NCBI GenBank assembly: GCA_000310025.1
Contig: FN649732.1
Span: forward strand, 602,677 to 666,676
Direction of reading: 5' to 3'
DNA: 64,000 bases
DNA from: Ectocarpus siliculosus
Lineage: Eukaryota; Sar; Phaeophyceae; Ectocarpales; Ectocarpaceae
Notes under the pieces: model-generated
Databases searched by the model: none
What the model saw: only the letters and a program-made list of their open reading frames with translations
Told to the model about the DNA's origin: nothing
Translations under genes and position numbers: made by a program
Shown here: positions 10,489 to 22,500 of the stretch, piece after piece
Numbering within the stretch: the stretch's first letter is position 1
Layout of the letters: every line of letters starts with the position of its first letter

Positions 10489-10676
10489 GAAGTTTGTGCC
10501 TGCCTCTGCTAGACCTTGTTCGGCGGCGTAATCTTGTTCAAATGGGACCGCGTGCGAAACGCTCGCGATGGCCTTTACATGCGGGCATGGGGTGCCACCC
10601 AAATCTGCTACGAAACACGCTGCTAGCTGCGGCGATCCAGCCGCATGACCTCCTCGTGTCCCATTTTCGTCGAGAG
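10489..10676 (+). CDS. Possible internal exon, strand ambiguous
   Basis: On the plus strand a good acceptor (GTCGGCAG) and a strong donor (GAG then GTATGT) bound 188 bases that stay open and end in LLVSHFRRE. The minus strand of the same interval is also open and reads plausibly (AGPTYIPLDENGTRGG onward, then PTGTR before a GTGCGG donor). I cannot decide between strands from sequence alone. Confidence 0.25.
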
Positions 10677-11254
10677 GTATGTATGTAGGACCCGCCTGTG
10701 GCTCATGTTGGCGCCTCAAGGTTGTTGGTGGCGGCGGGCTGAGGGGGGTGTGTCTGTTCGTTATCTTTTGTTGCTGGAAGGCATTGTTGTGTGCGCTGCT
10801 GTTGTGCCGTGTTTCGATCGAGGTGATGAAAAGTCTTCTTTCCCCTTTTATGACCGACCATGTTGCAACCTCGAAAGAGCCGGCCCCGCCAAGCCAGAGG
10901 GTGTCCGGTTGATTCTGATCGATCGAAACACAGCAATATATGTGGAATGATGCAGAGCATGAAATGTACGAGTTGGGGTGTGCCGAGTGTTCCAACCTTT
11001 TTTTATCCTGGGTTTTATCCCTGGTCCATGGCTCTGGACAAGGGCCGCAGTCGTTGTGTTGTTGGTTGGCTGAATGTGTTCGTACAAGTCCAAGAGAGCA
11101 GTGTCTTGCACACCGGAAGTTTGGCCCTGTGTACAAAGCTCATGGAATCTTGTATAATGCCTGTGCGCAGTTGTTTGTCTACCGCTTACGATTTTTTTTT
11201 TCCAAACCAAGTGTTAACGTGGGCAACGATGTTTACGGCTGCGATTTCCTTGTT

Positions 11255-11470
11255 TCATTGCTCCTTCGTTATGCACGTATTTGTCAAGCTCCCTGGCTCT
11301 AGGCGCCGCAGTGCGCCGATGAACTTGTCAGGCAGAATGCAGTGCTACAGTAAGACGAGACTTGCTGATGCGTCGGCTTGTTTCGTGGCCCCGGCGTACG
11401 AGCAGGAACGGCTCTTTTTTGCACACGTTTTTGTATCGTCGGGGCGCATATTGTTATATTTTTCATAGTT
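11255..11470 (+). repeat. Dispersed repeat pair, copy 1
   Basis: About 200 bases match 12330-12545 at roughly 75 to 80 percent: GTCAAGCTCCCTG, then GGCAGAATGC, GTGCTACA, GCGTACGAGCAGGAACG, and a TGTATCGT-GGGGCGCA tail. There is no conserved reading frame across both copies, so this is probably a small non-autonomous repeat. Confidence 0.7.
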
Positions 11471-12329
11471 CACTGGGTAGAGGTCCCCCACCCCCGAATG
11501 TTTTATTCGGTCGGAGGCATCTATCGCCTGTAACTTAACGTAAAGCATTGACATTGCCGGGTCGAAAAATGCACGTTTTTTTAGGTGCGAAAACCTTATG
11601 GGTGACTCGCATTTCTTTTGGCCCTGCTTGATTTGAGTTTTGCATTTTCAAAACCGCTCCTATTTGTCGCCCGGCAACGGCGTAGTCTCCCTGTGCAAGC
11701 TTTAAGGCGGTTAGGTTGGTCATGTGCGATGTTTGATGGCGGTATGATGACCTCGTTGGATGTACACGTTAACCTCGTTGTCGCTGTTCAGGCAAGAGAC
11801 AGTTGGCCACTGAAATCCTCTTCGAGAAGCGGAATCGAAGGCGACCCCCACTTTGAGGCAAGGGACCCGAGAGCGGCAAGCGTGTTCCCGTAAGATCACG
11901 ACGGAAACGAAGTCGTCGGAACCTCGGAAGCTCGAACATGCTCATGTCCGGGGCTCCACAGATCAAAAGGTACGACAGGTCTCGCGTATGTCTTGACATG
12001 ACAGATGCAAGTGTGTTTCTTGACATAACAGATGCAAGTGTGTTGTCCTGACAGAGACAAGCTTTTGCTGCCGAGGCGGGGATATGTTTTTTGTTTTGAC
12101 GCTTTTGATTGGAGTGTTGGTGTTCCCTACGGTAGAGTCAGCGATCGATTGAACGACGAATACCCGTCTTTCATTATTGTGCCAAGATCCTGCGCTGTCG
12201 AGGCAAGTGTCTCGGAACTGCCATTTATTGATGCAATTCATCGAGGCTGGGCTGGACGATTTATATATGTCTCTCCTTCAGGCACTGTATTCGTTTTGGG
12301 GTAAAGACGTTTCTGTTGTGGAATTTATG

Positions 12330-12545
12330 AACATACACTTGTGCACGCTTTTGTCAAGCTCCCTGACTCTTCAGGCGCCACGAGCTCCAATGACATTGTC
12401 GGGCAGAATGCCGTGCTACATTGAGCCAAGACTTGTTGATACGTCATCTTGTTTTTGCGGCCCCAGCGTACGAGCAGGAACGATCCGTCGTAGCACGTTT
12501 CTGTATCGTTGGGGCGCACATCATATAAAATGGTTACATTCCTTG
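12330..12545 (+). repeat. Dispersed repeat pair, copy 2
   Basis: Direct-orientation partner of 11255-11470, about 1.07 kb away, with substitutions and small indels spread evenly along its length. Confidence 0.7.
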
Positions 12546-14192
12546 AATCGGGAACCAGAACAAAAATGGGAATGGAAAGCGTTTTGGCGTTGTGCACAGC
12601 GCGTTTTTCGTCGTAGCTGCCGCTAGTGTCTGGCTGCAGATGATGTAACGCGTTTTTCCTTGCTTGGACATAGCAATAGTGATCTGTTGCTTGATGGAAA
12701 TGACAGGACGTCATCATTGTCGTGTCGAACTCCGGCTGGTGTCAGTTTTTGTTCTGGATACATAGATGTTGAGAATCCTCGCTTACATGTGAAAACACCC
12801 ACCGCGTTTGTTGGCGAATCGCAGGTAGTCCGGTTCGGACTCTAATTTTCAGCGACCCCCCACAATAGCACTATGACCGGGTCCGGTGGTCGAACACAAG
12901 GCAGACGATGACTCATTAGGAGGTACGGGCGGCATGACGTCGATTTCTTTTGGTCTTCTCGGTGCGGTACAGGTGACGGCAGTTTTCCCGCCGGTGGCAC
13001 CGAGAATGATACAACATGCAATCCCCTTGGTCGAGTGCAAATGTTTATGTGTGGACGTTTTGTGGGGAGTGTTTTTTTTTGCCTCTTTCACCGATGTGTT
13101 CAGTTTTGTGTCAGTGCCAGGCGGCGGTGATTAAATCTCTTCCAAATGTACCATCCGAAAAAAAACGCCCTAGTCGCCATTGGAAGCGTGCGCGTGTTTG
13201 TCAAACCGGATGAAATCGGGGAAACCGGAAATGTGAGGCAGTCCTCGAATTTCGTTTTACCCGCGTGAGAAGATGTGTCGGTCTGGTCGGGTTGTATCCG
13301 CTGTCAAAGCCGTGTGCGGCGCTTCGTTTACGGATGGATCCCTCTTGGCTCACCTCCGCTTCAAGGGTGGGAGGTCTCGCTCTTTTCGTGTTTCCCCCTT
13401 TTCATTCACACGATGCCCGCCATGGCAGGGGTTGCTGTGGAACCGAACAGATAAATGAGCCGCTGTGCGTTGCGTCGCCTACGGGCGACGTGCGCGGTAG
13501 ACACGGGTGAGGTACAGGCAAATTGGTGGTCTTGTGATGCGCATGTCGTTGTTTAGATTGTCGCTAAACGATTTCTGTTCGGGCACCCTATGCCACGTCC
13601 GAAAAATCCAACAGGGGAGCGGAGTCCCGAGATACCACTTACACAAGTACGCAGTTGTATCAAGTTATAACCCCCATCCCCCGACCGCCCTGACGGCGTA
13701 GTTTTTTGTTCCAGATTTACTCTTATTTTTGGCGGTGCTCTTGTTGACACAAAATGGCGCACTTTGTAGTGTTTGTGACGGCCAAGTTCTTCCAAACAGC
13801 ACGCCGTACTTCACTGGTTCAATGTGCATTCGAATGTAAACCGTCAAAGATGTTGATCATTCAGTTTTTTTGCCGCAGCGTGAGGTGATGCAAAGTCTTG
13901 GGACAGGAACACACACTGCTGTTGTAACTATGATATTGAAGCTTTCGTTGGTTTAATGCTCTCTTAGACAGTTTACCTGTAGTTCAACGATGTCAAGTGC
14001 TGAGCCGGCTCCCGTATTCCAACCCACGAAATTTGATCGCCAATCTTGTGGATGGCATCAGGCGGCCCTTGTTTGTTGACACTTGTGTTCCATCGCCATC
14101 AAGCTGTTGCGACCATAGAATGATTTTCTTTTCACTTTCGCTTTCACTTTCAGGGTTTCACCGACCTGGATCGTGGCGTTTCCTGGCGGCGG

Positions 14193-14456
14193 AAAAGCGG
14201 GTCGGGACATCATAAGCCGGCTCCCCGTTGGTCGTGAATTTTTTTTCACGGGCAAATGTTGTGAAGTGCACACGGTTTAAAAAGCGGGTCGGGACATCAT
14301 AAGCCGGCTCCCCATTGGTCGTGAAATTTTTTTCACGGGCAAATGTTGTGAAGTGCACACCGGTTTAAAAAGCGGGTCGGGACATCATAAGCCGGCTCCC
14401 CATTGGTCGTGAATTTTTTTTCACGGGCAAATGTTGTGAAGTGCACACCGGTTTTC
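14193..14456 (+). repeat. Three tandem copies of an 87-88 bp unit, each with a hairpin
   Basis: Units start at about 14193, 14280 and 14367 and are almost identical. Each contains CGTGAA, a T run, then TTCACG, which is a perfect small inverted repeat, followed by a constant GTTGTGAAGTGCACAC tail. Differences are limited to T-run length and one or two substitutions, so the expansion is recent. Confidence 0.9.
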
Positions 14457-14979
14457 CGGAACGCCCCGCTTGCGGTGTCGGCATGCGGTTATTTTTCTCG
14501 TGAGGGGACACGGGTTGGTTGGGTACCAACCTGGGAGCCCATTGTTGACACGGAATGCAAGCTTGCCGCAGACTGGGAGACGTGGATGTGTGCGAAGAAT
14601 GCGTGGCGCTTGGATTTTATTTCTGTGTGGATGGACGTGTTTGCGGCAGCAGCTTGTTTTGAGGCAAGGGCATCGAGAGCATCTGCGCAGTACTATCCGA
14701 CCCCAGCTGCGATATGAACGGAAATCTTGCAGCCGTTACACCTTGAAGTGGTGTAGTGGGGTGGGACGACGAAAGCCAGTGGCGTAAGCGCCCGGGCTAC
14801 GGTTGAGAGCATCTTGGGAACTGGTTCCGGTGGTCTGGTGATCGGGCGTGTTGTCGGGGTCGGATAATGGTTCTTTTTCTTTTCTTTTTCCAGTCTAGGG
14901 TTACCTCGCATTGCGCGTAGAGGCAAGCGGAGTCGCCTAGACTTTCTGTCGTTGACTTCTATTGGCTTGCGGACCCTCC

Positions 14980-15050
14980 ATTTTATTTTCGTACACCTTT
15001 TCTTGGGTGTGCTAGCCTGTGACCACGGAATCAACACCGTCAAGAGTACG
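14980..15050 (-). repeat. B-box-like dispersed repeat, copy 1
   Basis: About 70 bases share TAGCCTGTGACCACGG and CCGTCAAG with 18965-19045. On the minus strand this copy has TGTTGATTCC where the other has GGGTCGATTCC. It may be a decayed tRNA-derived short element. Confidence 0.4.
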
Positions 15051-16535
15051 ACAACAATAACAGATTGGGGAGAATGGGCGCTTGCGCGTGTGTCCACCCA
15101 GAAGTGTCAAGGGTACTCGGTGACCCGCTCTGAAGCACGCGAGTGCCCAAAGGCTTCTTACGGAAACAAACGTTGGATATCCGACAATCCGGATGGGTGG
15201 TGATCGTGCATGCGTGCAGGCGTCAGTCGTATACATACTGTAGTACGGTTCATTTGTGGCAAGATAAGCCTGGTCAGAGTCGAGAATGACGACAGGCCTG
15301 GCAAACTTCCCTGGCTCAGCTGAATGATTGAGGAACGATTCTTTTGTAAATGTGTAACGAACGGCCTACGGAGATGAATTCGTGTAGGGTGAAGTGTTTG
15401 CACCCACCTGTGGTTCTCCAGCGTTCCGCGATGCTGTGGTCTTTGCGCGTCAAAAGCCGTCGGTCTCTGCTCAACCCGGCTCAACTGACTGACGTGGACA
15501 GTTGCGATGAAAAAAAATAGAAGAGTTGTGTGTTGTCCAAGTTCTTCAGGTCTCACCATCAAGCCGCGTCTGTCTGCGCGGCTAGCCCCCCGGGAAGACT
15601 TGGTACTGTAGTTTGGGCTCGGGCGGTCTACCTGAACAATCGGTGTACACTCCTTTTTTGTGTAGCCTGGCAAACGCAATTTGCAAAAATGCCCTTCCGA
15701 GTTTCTCGTGTAGCTCGCGCGAAATGAATTGGCTTGGCCCTTTCTCAAGTAGTGGTGCGCACCCACTTGATTTTTTTTCTCGTCGCCAGCTTTCTTTGTC
15801 CTCCTACTTGGCGTAGTTGAAAAGAAAGGCGTTCAAATCCGTTTCCAACTAGTCACCACTACGACCTAAAACAAACGCATTAGGTGGAAGTGGTCCGCCC
15901 ATCCCGGAGCCGTACGATATCTCGCCCACGCAGCGACGCGGGCAATACCAAGTCATTTATTCGGAACGAAAATGCCCCCTCCTCCCGTCCAGTTACAATA
16001 GCGGAAATTCTGGTGCCTGCGAGTCGAGGCCGCCGCCATAAACCAAGCTGTTGAGTAGCCCATAAACCAACGTGTGCGGTTCTGTCATCGAGTATGGACG
16101 AGGTGCGCGAGAGCTCCCGACTCGATCTCCCTAAGACGCCGTACGGTACGTACACCCGTGCAAATATGTAGAATGTACCCGTGACGCTGCTTCAAAACTC
16201 TCACGACTAGGTTATGGACTTTTCCTTTTCGCGCACCCCAAGGGGGCCGGGAAAAAATATTCTGACACGTATGTACCCTGCAGGCGCGCTGAGGGGGGGG
16301 TATACTAAAATCAAGTAAAAAAAATATGCAAAAAACTTTTATTTTTGAACTTTTCTCGCAATTACGGCACCACTGATTTTTTTTTCATTTCGACCTCTCT
16401 AGGACGTAGGTGTCGTTTTCATTCTTCTGTGGGCACCCCTTGCGCACCCGCCTGATTTCTTGCGGAGTGCCGCGCTTGGCTACAAGGGCGAAAACTGAGG
16501 CAGCTGGATCCAGATGTGCGGCGGCCCTAACGAGA

Positions 16536-19500
16536 TCACGATTGACTTCGAGCTGCTGTAGGGGCTATCCCTCGACCTTTCGCTGTGCTTCCGCCCCGTC
16601 CTTTTCCTTGCCCGTCTCCTCCTGAAGCACCCGCCGCGGGTTGCGGTGGTGCTCCTCCTCCAGCTTTCGATCGCCCTCCGCCGCCTCTTGAAGACCCGCT
16701 CTTCTTTTGCCGGGAAGGTTTGCTTGAAGCCTTTAACGCAGCCTGTCCCTGACAACAATGCGCGAAAAAAGTGTCATGAGCCGCGACCTTTTGGTTGATC
16801 ACCAAATAACTTACCCACCGTATGTGCGTGCTCACCTTGTTGTGTGATCCTTCCACATGAAGAAAAGGCCGTTGGCATTCATCAGTTCAACACACGTCAA
16901 GCGTTGCGAGTAGAGCCATACTTAAGAGGGTCGTCAGTGGGAGGCTTTCGGCAAACAGATACAGCAGTAGTATCGCGCCACGACCGACCATTGCTGACTG
17001 CCGCACAACCACAACAACAAAATCGATCGGAACAACGATTCGCTTGATGACGCTCTTATTCTAAACGAGGCAAACCAGAACTGCCACATTAATTTTCACA
17101 CGCACCGACTGCACCCCTCCCGCTCCCCCGCCTTGCTGCTGCTGCGCATCGTGACTAGGCGCTCGTGGCTGAGGTTTACTCTCGTGCACCGAATGGTGCC
17201 CGCGCCCTCGTCCCCCTCGCCCCCCCCTCCCCGCTTCTCTCCCCCCGTTCCTGCCTCCATCGCCACCCGCCGCTTGTTGAGACCCGCCGGTCTGTTCATC
17301 TTGAAGGGGCCTGTTGCCGCCGCCGCTGTGGCGGCCATGCTTGGGAGGGGGTGCTCCTCCTCCTCCTCCTCCTCCTCCTCCCTGTTCCCTGGCGGATTTT
17401 CGGGGTGACGATGCGGCGGCGGCGGCAGCGGCGGCCGCGGAGTAAACCTGGCGTGTGGGGTGGTGAGGCGGCGCCCTGCCGCCCCCGTCTCTCCGTGCGT
17501 CCTGTTCCTGCACTCTCGCTGCTGCCGTTCTGTTGCTGCCGCGGCTGCTGTTGTTGTTGCTGCTGCTGCTTTGGTCGTGTCCCCCGTTTCTCTTGTCCCG
17601 CTGCTGAGCTCTCGCGACCGTGCTGCTGCCGTTGTTGTCGCTCCGCTGCTGTTGGTTGATGCGGGAGCGAAGCGGCAAGTTAGTCGACAACCCCCGTGAT
17701 CAACTTCATCTCCTAATCGTCGCATTACCAAGTCAACGGTTGGGTTGTCTACGGAATATTCATTGGATAGCGAAAGGCATACATACGCGATGCTACCAGC
17801 ATGTATGTAGCCTTCAGCATATAATTGACAAAACAAATACGTGAAATCGGCGTAGAAGACACGATAGTACGAAAAATAACGGATTCGTCAGGATTTGCAG
17901 TGAAAAAACACTACACAACGTCCCGGTACCGAACACATTTCAAACGGACAAATACACACTGTATAGAGGGAAAGGAAAAAGGTTGGCATCTTGTTCGTAC
18001 CTGCTGCTGCTGCTGCTGTTGCTGCTCTTGACGGCGCTGCTGCGTAAGCCGGCGATGGGGCGAGGTCGTCTTGACGAACGTCAGTGCGTCTCGCACGGTC
18101 TCCTTCCGGCCCAGCTTCCTCAGCGCTTCCGCCGCTACCTCCACACAGTTTGTCGGACCCTTGACCAAGAGAACCAGGTCCTACGGCGTTTTTTCCAAAC
18201 AACGCGGGTGTGTGGAGTGTGTGGAGGTGGCAGTGATGAGAGAAGTGAAGCGTAACACTTGTCAGACCTCTTGTCAACTAGAGTTCCATTCTGTCGGTCG
18301 AGGGGCGAACTGTTGAACCTGGTCTTGTATTGCAGTAATAGTCCTTTCTTTCACCTCAAGCATAGGCTCTAGCCTGCGCGTGTTAAGCAGAGAGGCCTGC
18401 TTGTTGTGCGTGACAAATCTTTCTCGTTTGGCACAAGAGCGCAAAAGCATCGGACGTAGAACCAAACCCAACTGCTATTGGAAGGGAGGCATATATCATC
18501 GTAGAACGCCCCAGCACAAAAGAAAAAAATACCTCATCTGCGTCGCCATCGGCGACGGCCGTGGGCGTTGCTTCTGCCGTACTTTCCGCGGCGTCCTCTG
18601 TCATCTTCGTCGCCGAAGCGTTCGCCTTTCCCGTTCCCGCCCTGCCCTCGTCCGCCCCAGCACGCGGCACTGAGATCGCTGTCGCCGTTGTGCCAGTGTG
18701 CCTAATATACGTTGACGAAGGTTGACAGCAGGGGGCCAGGGCGCTACAAGGTCTCAGCTGCACACGCGTCGAGCGTTTCATCGCCTTGAGGAGGACTCGC
18801 CGAGCAATAGGGGGGGGGGACAACCTCTTCGAGTGCTCGGTCCGTCCCTCAGACCGCCCGCTTTGCAACAACAGGCGTTTGACGCGTCACGAACCGCTAC
18901 AAGACCCGCGTCGAAAACTGACCGCGGAAAAAAAAGGCAAAAACAACAACAAAAATCACGGGTCCATTTTATCTTCGAATATATCTTTATTGGGTAATTT
19001 AGCCTGTGACCACGGGAATCGACCCCGTCAAGTGTTAGACTAGTATGGACAAAAGAAGGTACTGGGCAGAAAGAACAGAACGGTTTACAATGTGAAGACA
19101 ACAACAACAAACAACAATCAGCCGGGTTCACACAAGAGGCAACTACAGTACAGAAACTATCTTTACACCAGCACCAAAAGAGCGCAACTGGCGCGAAACA
19201 CCGAACCTCACAAAGCGCGCGGGCTCACTTTTGGATGTCCTTCAAAATGAGCCACCGTGCGACAACCAGACCGTTGCCCGACTTCGACTTGGCCTGCCCC
19301 TTGAGCACCGGGATCACGCTCGCCGGCAATCGCACGATTTCCTCCGACCTCTCCGCGCTGGGCAATGGCCCGGGGATCGGTACCACCATCTGCCCTTGGT
19401 TCTGATGCTGCTGCTGCTCCTGCTGCTGCGGCTCCTGCTGCTGCTGCTCCTTTGGGCTTTCTTCCGGCATCGCTTCACCGGCTTGCCGCGGCGGAGTCGG

Positions 19501-22500
19501 CCACTGCGCGTTGTTGGTCGTCCGAGGAGAGCTCGTCCGCTGCTGCTGAGCCCCGCCGCCGGCCGCCCCTCGCGTGACGGAATTAATCGCCGCGGCTGCT
19601 ATAGCCTGTCCGCCCCCGCCCGAAGCTGCAGCAGCCTTCGTGGTCGTCGTCTGCTGCTGCTGCTGCTGCTGCTGCTGTCGTTTGCCACGCGCATCCGCCG
19701 CTTGTTGTGCGGGCGACGGCGTACCCATCTCCGTCGCGGGCGGCCGCGTGTGCCCTTGCCCCGGCTGCTGCTTCGCTAGCTGCTGCCGTTTGTTGGCCAC
19801 GGTCGTCGCCGATTTCGTTGTTGTTGTTGTTGCTGTTGCTGCTGCTGCTGCTGCTGCCGCCGCCGGAGCGTGGCTCCATCCCACGGCCTGTGGTACGCCT
19901 CGCTGCTGCGCTTCGGTAACCATCGTGTGGCGCATCCCTTCCCTGCTAGTACGGTCCGCACCCCCTCCACCGGCCGGCGATTCCGACGAGGCTAACGCGG
20001 CGGCTGGCACCCCAGGAGGAACAGCGGAACGCCGAGGTTGATCCGCAGCATCGGTGGCGGCCGCCGGGGGGGCCGCCAAAGAATTGTTGGGGGGGTGGAG
20101 GGCGCCGACGAGTGTCGCAGCAGGACACCCGTACACAGCCTCCATGATCATCGCCAGGGATGAAAATACTGCCTCGACCTCACCCTCGAGCTGGAAGGAA
20201 AGTTCACCGCCACAAGAACGGGGGGGGGGTCGATCGGAGGGAGGTAAGCTACACAAGTAGGTGGCATTTGAACACGGCTGATCGCACCCCTGTCACCATC
20301 CAGCTGCGGATACTCAAGAGGGCGGTGAATAGACGGGTCATGGGGGGAGATACTGGAAGGACGGAGAGGACGGAATTTGGAGAGACGGAAGTGGGCAAAT
20401 GTGTGTGCTTGACCGCTGATGGCGCCCTTCGGGGCCCAAACGGAAACCGGCTTGCGACGCCCGATACAGCAGAAAACACGAAACCTGAAGACAACGCACA
20501 CACAAAGAACGAACGCTTATGGCAAGCACAAACTCTGAATCTAGAGAACCGGCGGTTCGTTCGAATGCCTTCCATGACCCTCAGTGTACGCCTATAGGGG
20601 AGGAGGTGCGGGTAAGACATCATCCTGCAACTTTCCCCGCGTAACCCAAGGTTTTCCATCGTCAGCTGGTCAGCTCGGTCGACGCCAAGCAAACACGCCA
20701 ACACACACACAACCGTCAACAACCACAAAACAAAAAAAAGAAGAGCACTGAAGGCCTTCGGAGTAACATGATGGTGGCGGAGAGAGGTGCAGAAAGAGTC
20801 ACGGGGGCAGGTAAGATGGCGCTTGTAGAGCAGCAGCAGCAGCAGAACACGAGCCCGAGAGAGCGACATGCAAACCCCAACAGTTCGGCGAATCAAAGCC
20901 AATGCGCGCACACAATCAACCCGCCTCTCAGCAGCGACATGCAAACCCCAACAGTTCGGTGAATCAAAGTCGTTCCGCGCAACACAATCAACCCGCCTCT
21001 CAGCACGCACAACTAACCCCCCCGCACCTGCACGACAAGATTCTTATCCCGCAAGGACGACGACGACGAGGACGAGGACGACGGCCACCCGTGCTGTTGC
21101 TGCTGCTGCTGCTGCGCCGCCGCCTCCTTCTCCGACGGCACCGTGATGCGGACGGCGTTCGCCGCGCTGATGCGCTTGAGCGTCGCGCCCTTTGGGCCCA
21201 CGATGATCGGGTGCCGGCTGAGGTGCAGCGGGAACTCGGCCACGGCCGCCGTGTCGACCTCTGGTTGAATCGTCGCAGTCAGCAACAAATCCGATCGATT
21301 CAAGGGAGGGGCGGGAGGACCGTCAATTCGTGCAGAGGTACAAAAGCGTGATGAGCAGCAGCAGCAGCAGCAGTGTCAACGGCAACGAGGAATCAGTCTC
21401 TGGTTAACTTGGCCTTTCTCTTCGAGGCGCGTGACCCGACCAAGCCAGCAGGGAGGCGGGAGAGTTGTCAAGGGATGGCGTCGACCCCTCACAACCACAA
21501 CCAATAACAACAACAACAACAATAGTCACCCCCAACGTTCCGGTGCGATGGGAAATCCCCGCCAAGAAAAAACAAGGCCGTCGCACGTCAAGGTCGAAGG
21601 CGTTTTTCAAGGGCACGTGGTGGAAGATGTCGGTGAAAAATCGCTACACATGCCATGGATCGCGCCCGCCTCTACCTTGTGTGCGAAAAAACAAAACAAA
21701 ATCAACAACTCGGAGGTCGGGCATTCTACAGACGCGACTTTGAGCGACAGAGAGCAATGAGAACGAATATCCTGGCGGTGGGCGAAAACTGGAGAGCATG
21801 AACAACAGCACCGCCTCGGATTCACGAACAAGGGCAAGCTTCTCTCGGCCCCCGCTTTTCTCATTCGCAGTCTACTGCCTCCGCATTCTTTCCTAAGCCG
21901 GAGGATTTCCGCCTGCCTGAAAGCAACGTACTCCTTGCTTTTGGTCCCATGAACAAGGGTGCGCACACAACAATGGCTAAACAGGCCGCCAAGCTAGCAC
22001 CCTGTCCACACGTTTTGCTGCCGCTGAATCAGAACCGCGGTGGGTCCAGGGAGGAAAACTACCTTAGAGCTGGCGATGACCACAGCATCACAAGACCAGT
22101 CGGGATGGGCAGACAGCAAACACACAACCAATGGGCCTCCCTCCCTTGAAGCTCTTCGAATCTTGCAAAGGGCGCTCGACAGAAAAAACAACAACGGGAA
22201 GCAGATCGCACCTTCGACGATCTCGGCCATGGCTTTATAGGCCTTGAACGAGCTTGTAGGGTCACCCGTGATGACTACCGGCGACCACAAGAGGCCGGGC
22301 GGCGCAACCTGTCCATCCCCCCGAAGGGGGGCAAGTGGAAGAACCGGAGGTGAAGGGGGGTGGGGGTTCGGATTCTTCAAGCACTGCTTGCAGTTGCTGA
22401 CAGACTGGTAAGGTCGAGTTGTAACGATGTTTGAGAAAGTAAAAAACAGAAACGAACAAAAAAACGAGCGCTGAGACACCATTTGTTTCAGCAGATGTCG

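Larger units (their letters stand above)
9010..16535. other. 7.5 kb mostly without genes
   Basis: T-rich, intron-like or intergenic sequence. Supported contents are listed separately: a GC-rich coding-looking island (10073-10676), a dispersed repeat pair (11255 and 12330), an 88-bp triplicate (14193-14456) and a B-box-like repeat (about 14980). Long minus-strand frames at 10336-11136 (266 codons) and 15158-15766 (202 codons) have mixed composition and no family signature. I do not call them genes. Confidence 0.5.

Noticed and set aside
10336-11136. 266-codon minus-strand frame
   Set aside because: No ATG with context, mixed composition and no domain; only the part at about 10480-10697 looks protein-like, and that segment is equally open on the plus strand.
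17096-17836. 246-codon frame overlapping KH exon 7 in another frame
   Set aside because: The phase at both exon junctions and the RGG-rich composition select the other frame; this one is a shadow of Gly/Ala codons.
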